Shown here one piece after another: positions 1 to 4,612 of a DNA stretch of 5,127 nucleotides. Source of the DNA: Chloroflexota bacterium (GTDB taxonomy: Bacteria > Chloroflexota > Anaerolineae > B4-G1); assembly GCA_011046405.1 (NCBI GenBank), contig DSAR01000168.1, forward strand, positions 1-5,127, written 5' to 3'. Under the pieces are notes generated by a model, which saw only the letters and a program-made list of their open reading frames with translations, was not told the origin of the DNA and ran no database searches. The first letter of the stretch is position 1. Each line of letters starts with the position of its first letter. Position numbers and translations under genes: made by a program.

Positions 1-95
1 GCGGGCGCAGCGGCGGCCGGCGCGGGCGCGATCGCGATTCCAAATGTGTTGATCAGTAAAGTGGTAACAATGATCCACGTGAGACGCTTATTCAT
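1..95 (-). CDS. Secreted protein, N-terminal fragment (signal peptide only)
   Basis: Reading leftward from an ATG at 95-93, 31 codons run open to the window edge. The protein begins MNKRLTWIIVTTLLINTFGI and continues into an Ala/Pro-rich stretch. This is a classic Sec signal peptide: a basic n-region (K3, R4), a hydrophobic core of about 17 residues, then small residues suited to signal peptidase. The start is supported by a purine-rich AGGGGG Shine-Dalgarno sequence (105-100), four bases upstream. A candidate extended -10 promoter lies at 278-286, which would give a leader of about 175 nt. The mature protein lies outside the window, so its function cannot be named. The Ala/Pro run after the core could be the start of a linker. 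The main doubt is that only 31 codons are visible. Confidence 0.62.
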   Translation of the reverse strand, partial: MNKRLTWIIVTTLLINTFGIAIAPAPAAAAP

Positions 96-147
96 CTTTC
101 CCCCTATCCCGGACAAGCCGGAACCTATAAAGAGCTTCTCGTATGTA

Positions 148-174
148 AAATTCTTGCACAAAAAACAAGAATTT
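148..174. repeat. 9-bp perfect inverted repeat (AT-rich hairpin)
   Basis: AAATTCTTG at 148-156 pairs exactly with CAAGAATTT at 166-174 across a 9-nt A-rich loop. It lies between the leftward promoter and the leftward gene, so it would form a weak hairpin in that gene's leader RNA. It lacks the GC-rich stem and long U-run of an intrinsic terminator. It could also be a protein-binding dyad. Confidence 0.5.
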
Positions 175-188
175 CATTGGATAGGCAT

Positions 189-275
189 TATCATCTCAAT
201 AAGCAGGGGAATAGGCATGATGCACGGGCAGCTTCGCTGCCCGCACATCGCCCTCCTCCGGTTATCGAAGTGATA
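189..275. repeat. Palindromic intergenic element, copy A
   Basis: This is an imperfect palindrome of 87 nt. The left arm (189-202, TATCATCTCAATAA) pairs with the right arm (262-275) with a few mismatches. The centre holds a strong hairpin, CGGGCAGC (225-232) with GCTGCCCG (236-243) around a TTC loop, and GATG (219-222) can also pair with CATC (246-249). The left arm plus its GGGG tail (189-209) matches the reverse complement of 4094-4114 at 19 of 21 positions. The right arm matches the same region in direct orientation at about 17 of 21. It is therefore a diverged member of the same family as the element at 3998-4122. It would be transcribed as part of the leader of the leftward gene. No transposase is encoded, so it could be a MITE or REP-like unit. 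Confidence 0.6.
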
Positions 276-277
276 CC

Positions 278-306
278 ATTATACCACATAAAATCTCTGA
301 GAAACA
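278..306 (-). promoter_or_regulatory. Extended -10 promoter for the leftward secreted-protein gene
   Basis: On the minus strand TGGTATAAT (286-278) is a perfect TATAAT hexamer with the TGn extension. The hexamer 17 bp upstream (306-301, TGTTTC) is a poor -35 match, as is common for extended -10 promoters. Transcription would begin near 271 and run through palindrome A before reaching the ATG at 95. No other comparably good leftward promoter was seen closer to the gene. Confidence 0.5.
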
Positions 307-349
307 TCAGGATATCATCACACATTTGTAACAGTTTTGTTTACTAACC

Positions 350-477
350 GACATTCGTGATCCAGAGCCTGATTTTCGATCACGAATCACACGAATGGTC
401 GAATTTCACGAATGTTTTTTGAAATTGGAAGCCAAAATTCGTGTTATTTGTCCATTCGTGACATTCGTGATCCAGAG
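350..477. repeat. CACGAAT-type palindromic repeat, left copy
   Basis: Seven copies of the heptamer CACGAAT or its complement ATTCGTG fall within about 120 bp (353, 381, 390, 407, 437, 454, 463). The last six are arranged symmetrically, three forward then three reversed. Positions 378-398 pair with 452-472 at 19 of 21 bases, and the innermost heptamers sit at equal 9-nt offsets, so 378-472 is a long imperfect palindrome. An 18-bp sequence starting GACATTCGTG occurs twice in direct orientation (350-367 and 460-477). Positions 411-492 recur inverted at 3915-3996. The sequence is noncoding: reading frames across it consist of repeat units. From memory, ATTCGTG-rich repeats occur in many environmental bacterial genomes. 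Confidence 0.7.
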
Positions 478-492
478 ATGTCGGGTAATGAA
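411..492 (-). repeat. 82-bp dispersed inverted repeat, left member
   Basis: Read on the minus strand, these 82 bases match 3915-3996 on the plus strand with 4 mismatches and no gaps, about 95% identity by hand alignment. The segment covers one arm and the centre of the CACGAAT palindrome. It extends outward to just before the rightward promoter of the large gene. The two copies flank that gene in opposite orientation. Confidence 0.8.
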
Positions 493-518
493 GGTTATCA
501 CATCCAACAAAAGTCCTA

Positions 519-547
519 TTGACTCTACCCCATTGATGTGCTAAGAT
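519..547 (+). promoter_or_regulatory. Sigma70-type promoter for the large secreted-protein gene
   Basis: TTGACT (519-524) and TAAGAT (542-547) are separated by exactly 17 bp, a near-consensus housekeeping arrangement. Transcription would begin near 554, giving a leader of about 200 nt before the start codon. It lies about 27 bp beyond the end of the dispersed repeat, so it belongs to the unique DNA next to the gene. A weaker pair, TTGGGG (718-723) and TAAAAT (741-746), lies too close to the ATG to be convincing. Confidence 0.65.
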
Positions 548-553
548 ATAGAT

Positions 554-755
554 AAGTTGGCCCGAGACGGAAAGCAGAAGGCAAGCTAACAGGGCGGGGG
601 CTTTTCTCCGTTTTACATCCAAGTCCATACGAAGCCGATGTATCCAGGTTCAGCCACATCTGAACGTCGAATCTAGGGCAGGCTTGTATCCAATGCGTAC
701 GACATTGGGCCTTGTGATTGGGGCGGTGATGGTGATCTAGTAAAATGGAGGTCGA
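554..755 (+). promoter_or_regulatory. Long 5' leader with small hairpins and the ribosome binding site
   Basis: This is the predicted untranslated leader of the large gene. Two short hairpins are visible: GTTCAG (648-653) with CTGAAC (660-665), and CCAATG (690-695) with CATTGG (703-708) around a CGTACGA loop. No riboswitch family was recognised. The ribosome site GGAGG (747-751) is 4 nt from the first ATG (756) and 7 nt from the second (759). The second start is better spaced, though both give essentially the same protein. Confidence 0.4.
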
Positions 756-3644
756 ATGATGAAGGCCAAAAAACTCCGCACGAATTACTTGCTTGTTGGA
801 TCGTTACTCTTGACTATCCTGGGCGGCTTATGTTGGTTTTCCCATAGATCGGCCCAGGCCACAGGGCCGCCATCTTTATCCCAAGCCAGTCTTTGCCAGG
901 CTGGCGAGGGTGGGCCGGTCGTTCCTCAACCTCTTCCCCCTGAAAAGCTCGCAGCCCCTAACCCGCTGACTGGCATGTCGATGGAACAGATTGATGCCGC
1001 TGCCCAGAACCTGGCCCCAGAGGCTCAGCACGTCCTCAACTCTATAGACGTCCAATTCCACAACCTGTACCCGGCGACGACGTTGAACGGCGCGACGCAA
1101 GAGACGTCAATCTCGATCCAGACCAATATGTGCGTCGAGAAAATCTGGGCCCAGATCATCATGCCCGCCCAGTCGACCGGTGAGGCCAAATTTTCCTACG
1201 TGCTCAAATCCCCCTCTTCCAACGTCGATCGTCTGTCCGATTGGATCCGCTTCCCCTTCGTGGCTGTGGCGGGAACGGCGACCGGCGGCGTGGGGCTGGA
1301 TCCCTTCGCCGAGGGGGTGCATCGCTTCACCTGGGTCGTGGGATACGAGAATACGGTCTTGATGAGCCAGGATGGCTTCTTCGCCGTCGGGGCGTGCGTC
1401 TGTGACGGAACGTCCACGGCGGCCGTGGAGACGCCGGCGGCGCCCCCATCACCGCCGATGCCCATCTCGGGTCTCTCTGATTCTCGATCCATGGCGCCGA
1501 ATCCCCTGGATGGCATGTCCCTCGAACAGATCAAGGAAGCGAGCCAGGCTCTATCGGCGGCAGAGTTACAGGCGCTGAGCGCGCTCAATGTCCAGTTCCA
1601 CAATCTCTACCCGGAAGTCGCGCTGGGTGGTGCGACGGTGGAGACATCGGTCTCCATTCAATCCGACGTGTGCCTGGACGATATGTGGGCCCAGGTCATC
1701 ATGCCCGCTCATCTGACCGGGCAGGCCAAGTTCGCCCACGCTTTCAAGTCCCCCTCCTCCGTATGGGATCGCCTGTCCGATTGGATTCGCTTTCCCTTCC
1801 CGGCCGTTGGCGGCGCGGTCGCCGCCGGTGTGGGATTGGATGGTTTCGAGGAGGGGATATATCCCTTCACGTGGGTGGTGGGCCAGGGCGATACCGTCTT
1901 GATGACGCGTGATGGTTTTCTCTCGGTTGGGCCCTGCAATTGCGGCGGGATGTGTACGACGCAGACACAAACGCCCGTCGATGCCGCGCCGTTAACTGAC
2001 GCGACGCTCGACGAGTTGAAGACAGCCGCGCAAAACCTCTCCCCAGAGGCGCAGCAGATATTGAGCACCATGGATATCCAGTTCCACAACCTGTACCCAG
2101 CGATGACGCTGGGCGGGCCAACGGCAGCGACCTCGGTCACCATCCAGACCGATCTGTGCATCGCGGATATGTGGGCCCAGATTGTCATGCCCGCCCACCT
2201 GACCGGGCAGGCCAAGTTCGCCCACGCCTTCAAGTCCCCCTCATCTGTCTGGGATCGGCTGTCTGATTGGGTCCGTTTCCCCTTCCCGGCTGTCAGCGGC
2301 GTAGCCAGCGGCGGCGTCGGGTTGGATAGCTTCCAGGAAGGGGTCTACAATTTCACGTGGGTGGTGGGATACGCCGATACTGTCCTTTTGACGCGGGACG
2401 GATTCTTCGCCGTCGGTCCCTGTGGCTGCGCCAGTCCTTGCCCGACGATGACGCCGACCCCGGTCGCCACGCCAACGCCAAGCCCCACACCTCTGGCGGC
2501 GAGCGAGTGTGTCCAGCACTCGCCCGGACAGCTCGATGTGCAGATGGGCGGTGGGCAAACGATCTACCGGGAAGTCGAGTTTGCCAACACGTGCGTTTCA
2601 GATGTGATCCTCGATCTCCAACTGACCGATCTGGTCAGCCAGATATACCTGGCTGGCGGACACGAGCGGATTGCACTGACGTCCGGCGAGCGCCAGACGG
2701 TCCGCCTTTACTTCTCCACCGGCGATTCGGTCCTCCCGGTCGATACGGAACTGCTGGCCATGGCTGGCGTCGAGGAGACGGCTCGTATTCCGATTCGCCT
2801 ACAAGCAGGCGCCGCTATCGCGCCCTCGAACGCCTTGAATGCTAATCTGGCGAACGTGACGCTGCTGCCAGGCGAGGTCGGTGCGTTTGCCGGCGCGCTC
2901 CGGAACAACGCCGGTGTGCCTTTGACTATCACGGCCCACGTTCCCACGACAGCGTCCACGTGGCTGGCCGTGATGGATGCCGCCCCAACGTCGTCGTCGA
3001 TGCCCCGGCAAAGTCCGACGCCGGCGACCTGGTGGTTAGCCCCCGGCGAGCAAGGGGAGATGCACGTCATCCTGGGCAGCATAGAGACGTTCGCCGCCCA
3101 GGCGCCGGTCACGCTGGAATCCCAATACGGCGACCGGCAGACTATCATGGTCGGGGCCTGGTTTGGGCCCTATGCCGACCTGGCCATATCGGGAGGTGCT
3201 TTGCCGCCAGCGATGGCCCCCGGTGACGCATTGTCGATCACCCTCTTCATCGCCAACCACGGTCCCAGCGACGGGTTGACCGTCACGATTCCCATCTCGA
3301 TCACGGGCGACGCGGCGGTCGCCAACCTGGGGCGCAGCGTGGGTGTCGACTGTGTGCTGGACGGGGGCGTTGTATGCCACACGCCGAACCTGCCCTCGGG
3401 CCAATCGGTCACCGTCACCCTGGGGATCGAGGCCTACCAGAGTCAGGCCCAGGCTGCGGGAACGAACCCGATGCACGCTTTGCTCCGGGCTCGCATCTCG
3501 GCTCATACCTACGATCCCAACGCGCTCAACAATACCTGGTCTTCCCTATGGGGTGGATACCGCATTTATCTTCCCCTGGCGACTCAAAATTGGAAGGGAC
3601 GTTCTTGGAGCCTTTACCTGCCTGTCGTGGCGAAAGGCTCTTGA
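756..3644 (+). CDS. Large exported modular protein with three tandem 143-residue modules and C-terminal YLPL motifs
   Basis: This 962-residue protein is predicted to be secreted or cell-surface; no enzymatic motif was seen. Residues 1-35 form a Sec signal peptide: basic MMKAKKLR, a hydrophobic core, and likely cleavage after A-Q-A at 33-35. Three homologous modules follow (74-216, 254-396, 416-558), each running from an MS(M/L)EQI-like helix through QFHNLYP and SPSS..DRLSDW.RFPF to a C-x-C end. I do not recognise this module family. Residues 563-583 are a Pro/Thr linker. About 584-685 and 697-800 look like Ig-like beta regions; C585 and C613 could form a disulfide. About 806-928 resembles a DUF11/CARDB-type domain (ADLAIS start, DPNALNN end). 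The tail has YLPL (938-941) and YLPV (954-957), like the C-termini I associate with Chloroflexota secreted proteins. A role in binding, adhesion or the cell envelope is inference. Starts at 756 or 759; no clear terminator follows. Confidence 0.93.
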   Translation: MMKAKKLRTNYLLVGSLLLTILGGLCWFSHRSAQATGPPSLSQASLCQAGEGGPVVPQPLPPEKLAAPNPLTGMSMEQIDAAAQNLAPEAQHVLNSIDVQFHNLYPATTLNGATQETSISIQTNMCVEKIWAQIIMPAQSTGEAKFSYVLKSPSSNVDRLSDWIRFPFVAVAGTATGGVGLDPFAEGVHRFTWVVGYENTVLMSQDGFFAVGACVCDGTSTAAVETPAAPPSPPMPISGLSDSRSMAPNPLDGMSLEQIKEASQALSAAELQALSALNVQFHNLYPEVALGGATVETSVSIQSDVCLDDMWAQVIMPAHLTGQAKFAHAFKSPSSVWDRLSDWIRFPFPAVGGAVAAGVGLDGFEEGIYPFTWVVGQGDTVLMTRDGFLSVGPCNCGGMCTTQTQTPVDAAPLTDATLDELKTAAQNLSPEAQQILSTMDIQFHNLYPAMTLGGPTAATSVTIQTDLCIADMWAQIVMPAHLTGQAKFAHAFKSPSSVWDRLSDWVRFPFPAVSGVASGGVGLDSFQEGVYNFTWVVGYADTVLLTRDGFFAVGPCGCASPCPTMTPTPVATPTPSPTPLAASECVQHSPGQLDVQMGGGQTIYREVEFANTCVSDVILDLQLTDLVSQIYLAGGHERIALTSGERQTVRLYFSTGDSVLPVDTELLAMAGVEETARIPIRLQAGAAIAPSNALNANLANVTLLPGEVGAFAGALRNNAGVPLTITAHVPTTASTWLAVMDAAPTSSSMPRQSPTPATWWLAPGEQGEMHVILGSIETFAAQAPVTLESQYGDRQTIMVGAWFGPYADLAISGGALPPAMAPGDALSITLFIANHGPSDGLTVTIPISITGDAAVANLGRSVGVDCVLDGGVVCHTPNLPSGQSVTVTLGIEAYQSQAQAAGTNPMHALLRARISAHTYDPNALNNTWSSLWGGYRIYLPLATQNWKGRSWSLYLPVVAKGS
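975..1403 (+). repeat. Internal module 1 (residues 74-216)
   Basis: This is the first of three in-frame protein modules of 143 residues. It opens with MSMEQIDAAAQ, then shows DVQFHNLYP, a conserved Cys (C126) before WAQIIMP, SPSSNVDRLSDW, FTWVVGYENTVLM and the closing CVC (C214, C216). It is the most diverged copy: it has AQSTGEAKFSY where modules 2 and 3 share AHLTGQAKFAH. A Pro/Ala-rich linker of 37 residues separates it from module 2. Confidence 0.85.
1515..1943 (+). repeat. Internal module 2 (residues 254-396)
   Basis: The second module runs from MSLEQIKEASQ to CNC (C394, C396), with C306 before the conserved WAQVIMP. Its middle part is close to module 3 at DNA level as well as protein level: 1708-1805 and 2188-2291 differ mainly at synonymous sites. 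Only 19 residues separate it from module 3, so the linkers differ in length more than the modules do. Confidence 0.85.
2001..2429 (+). repeat. Internal module 3 (residues 416-558)
   Basis: The third module runs from ATLDELKTAAQ to CGC (C556, C558), with C468 before WAQIVMP. It lacks the leading Met-Ser but keeps the helix pattern, QFHNLYP, SPSSVWDRLSDW and FTWVVGYADTVLL. It is followed directly by the Pro/Thr linker leading to the Ig-like half of the protein. Confidence 0.85.
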
Positions 3645-3648
3645 CCTG

Positions 3649-3798
3649 GGAGACGTGATCTTCAGTCACAGTAAAGTCGGTGACCTACGTGAAATGCCGG
3701 GTGATTTCGCCATCCTCAAGTTGGCAGTACTCGATGAAATTCACCAACAGGTCTTGCTTCGATTTGTTCAAGACGCTGTTGAAAAAGTGTCGGTTTAT
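3649..3798 (-). pseudogene. Transposase remnant (DDE type, IS4/ISNCY-like), broken
   Basis: One minus-strand frame reads as about 50 residues resembling the middle of a DDE transposase: N-K-S-x-Q-D-L-L, then VNFIEY (3744-3727), then RHFT-stop-VTDFTVTED (to 3658). In the relatives I recall, this block reads like '(V)NFxEYWE...HFSWVTDF.VT..NV' and leads to the glutamate motif. Here the codon expected to be Trp before VTD is TAG (3687-3685). No start codon, N-terminal half or C-terminal half is present, so this is a decayed fragment. It begins about 5 bases past the stop of the large gene and faces it. Its upstream side runs straight into the palindrome at 3811-3898. The family assignment rests on remembered motifs. 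Confidence 0.55.
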
Positions 3799-3810
3799 GG
3801 AAAACCGACC

Positions 3811-3898
3811 GTAACTGCTCAGCCTAGCGCCCGTTTGCAGCGGATGGGCGGGGGCCCCCCACTCTCCATCGCAGCAAGGGATTGGCCTGAGCAGTTAC
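3811..3898. repeat. Palindromic element beside the transposase remnant
   Basis: The ends are a perfect 12-bp inverted repeat: GTAACTGCTCAG at 3811-3822 and CTGAGCAGTTAC at 3887-3898. The similarity continues inward imperfectly (TTGCAGCGGATGG against CCATCGCAGCAA) to a GC-rich centre, GGGGGCCCCC at 3850-3859, so the 88 nt form one near-palindrome. Just outside, AACCGAC occurs on both sides (3803-3809 and 3899-3905), and GTCGGTTT at 3789-3796 can pair with AAACCGAC at 3802-3809. It may be the terminal region of the insertion element whose transposase is decayed next door, or a separate MITE. No coding function was seen. Confidence 0.6.
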
Positions 3899-3914
3899 AA
3901 CCGACCTACATATC

Positions 3915-3996
3915 TTCATGATCCGATATCTCTGGATCACGAATGTCACGAATGGACAAATAACACGAATTTTGGCTTCGAATTTCAAAAAACATT
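3915..3996 (+). repeat. 82-bp dispersed inverted repeat, right member (truncated CACGAAT palindrome)
   Basis: It matches the reverse complement of 411-492 with 4 mismatches in 82. It carries one arm and the centre of the CACGAAT palindrome but stops at ...AACATT (3996). The left copy continues into a second arm, but here the next base begins palindrome B. The other arm was therefore lost or displaced when element B arrived, or by deletion. Confidence 0.8.
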
Positions 3997-3997
3997 G

Positions 3998-4122
3998 GGA
4001 TTCCGGTATCTTCTCAATAAGTTGGGGAGCTGTGGCCGGTCTCCCGACCGTGCCCGCTGTGGCTCGGTCGGGAGACCGGCCCGAGCGAGTTTGCCCCGGT
4101 TTATTGAGATGATACGGATTCC
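3998..4122. repeat. Palindromic intergenic element, copy B
   Basis: This 125-nt element folds on itself over almost its whole length. The outer arms (3998-4020 with 4101-4122) give about 20 pairs with two mismatches and one bulge, and GGGG 4024-4027 pairs with CCCC 4094-4097. The inner arms, 4034-4050 with 4065-4081, form a perfect 17-bp stem (GGCCGGTCTCCCGACCG) around a 14-nt loop. The outer arm is shared with copy A near the left end of the window; the central hairpins differ. It abuts the truncated CACGAAT repeat exactly. Neither strand has a U-run, so it is not a typical terminator. It is likely a mobile palindromic unit. Confidence 0.75.
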
Positions 4123-4145
4123 GCATGGCCGCGGTGAGAGATTAG

Positions 4146-4258
4146 CCACGAATCCTTCGACTACGCTCCGGACAGGTTTGCACGAATTAACACGAAAAAC
4201 CCAAAGATTAGTGACAATTCGTGTCAACCTGCCCTGAGTGTAGTCGAAGGATTCGTGG
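4146..4258. repeat. Palindromic element C with 19-bp perfect terminal inverted repeats
   Basis: CCACGAATCCTTCGACTAC (4146-4164) is exactly complementary to 4240-4258. Pairing continues inward with scattered mismatches: CAGGTT (4173-4178) with AACCTG (4226-4231), then CACGAATT (4181-4188) with AATTCGTG (4216-4223). The whole 113 nt is therefore one long imperfect stem. It combines the CACGAAT heptamer of the repeat at 350-477 with a TTCGACTACGCTC motif that I recall as a common intergenic repeat in environmental genomes (unverified). It encodes no plausible protein. Confidence 0.75.
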
Positions 4259-4328
4259 TGAAAAATTGACCGCTCCCCGAGCCGACCATGCAAACTAGTA
4301 GAGAGCCACATTATCAAGTTACACACAA

Positions 4329-4356
4329 TTGACTTTCATAAAAAGCTCACTATACT
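4329..4356 (+). promoter_or_regulatory. Sigma70-type promoter for the receiver-kinase gene
   Basis: TTGACT (4329-4334) and TATACT (4351-4356) are spaced 16 bp apart, close to consensus. Transcription would start near 4363, leaving a leader of about 250 nt before the ATG at 4613. The -35 hexamer is the same as that of the large gene's promoter (519-524). Confidence 0.65.
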
Positions 4357-4368
4357 AAACGATAGAGT

Positions 4369-4400
4369 GCTAGAGAAAACGATCAGGCGTTTTCTCTGGC
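4369..4400 (+). promoter_or_regulatory. Hairpin at the start of the receiver-kinase transcript
   Basis: AGAGAAAACG (4372-4381) pairs perfectly with CGTTTTCTCT (4388-4397) around ATCAGG. The outer bases 4369-4371 and 4398-4400 extend the stem with one wobble pair. It begins a few bases after the predicted transcription start, so the RNA would open with a stable hairpin. No U-run follows, so it is not an ordinary terminator. A role in 5'-end protection or as a regulator-binding dyad is possible. Confidence 0.5.
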
Positions 4401-4479
4401 GTGATCTTTGAGCACCGTCCGCGAAACACACAACTGGGGATACATGATGGATAGTCACTGCTCAGCATATACGTGCAGA

Positions 4480-4592
4480 GCGGATTACAATCCGCGCCGA
4501 TGGCGCACGGGCTATTGGCTGGGTGGTGACGGAAGCTAACACGTTGCCTGCAAGTGGCCGGATTACGATCCGGCTTCCGGATTGTGATCCGG
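4480..4592 (+). promoter_or_regulatory. Three related GGATT-NN-AATCC-type dyads in the receiver-kinase leader
   Basis: Three similar palindromes lie in this leader: GCGGATTACAATCCGC (4480-4495), GCCGGATTACGATCCGGC (4557-4574) and CCGGATTGTGATCCGG (4577-4592). All fit a CGGATT(n2-3)ATCCG pattern. The last two centres are about 19 bp apart, near two helical turns, and the third dyad ends 8 bases before the AGGTGAG ribosome site (4601-4607). They could be repressor operators or RNA hairpins masking translation. A further GCGCC-GAT-GGCGC hairpin (4494-4506) touches the first. Confidence 0.5.
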
Positions 4593-4612
4593 CGGGCGCA
4601 AGGTGAGTAGAT

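Noticed and set aside
46..273. Plus-strand 75-codon frame at the left end
   Set aside because: It crosses palindrome A and the antisense of a signal peptide, and has no ribosome site or recognisable features.
350..477. CRISPR array
   Set aside because: The repeated unit is only 7-18 bp, occurs in both orientations with irregular spacing, and has no spacer-like regularity or cas gene nearby.
380..628. Minus-strand open frame of 82 codons
   Set aside because: Half of it is the CACGAAT repeat translated (the same peptide appears from the copy at 3915-3996), and the rest covers the rightward promoter. It has no ribosome site or protein-like pattern.
554..755. Riboswitch in the leader of the large gene
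   Set aside because: I looked for c-di-GMP, SAM, TPP and cobalamin-type conserved boxes and found none; only small hairpins are visible.
756..840. Lipoprotein signal peptide (LGGLC at residues 22-26)
   Set aside because: The residue before Cys26 is Leu rather than Gly/Ala/Ser, so the lipobox fails; the AQA site at 33-35 fits ordinary signal peptidase better.
3343..3921. Plus-strand 192-codon frame overlapping the end of the large gene
   Set aside because: Its first half is a shadow of the 962-residue gene. Its second half is the antisense of the transposase remnant, which reads as a better protein on the minus strand.
3998..4122. Intrinsic terminator for the large gene
   Set aside because: The stem is strong but lies about 350 bp beyond the stop codon and no U-run follows on either strand.
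3824..4326. Several overlapping open frames on both strands
   Set aside because: They run through palindromes B, C and D and the truncated repeat. Their peptides are rich in translated arm sequence, and similar peptides appear on both strands, as expected for palindromes.
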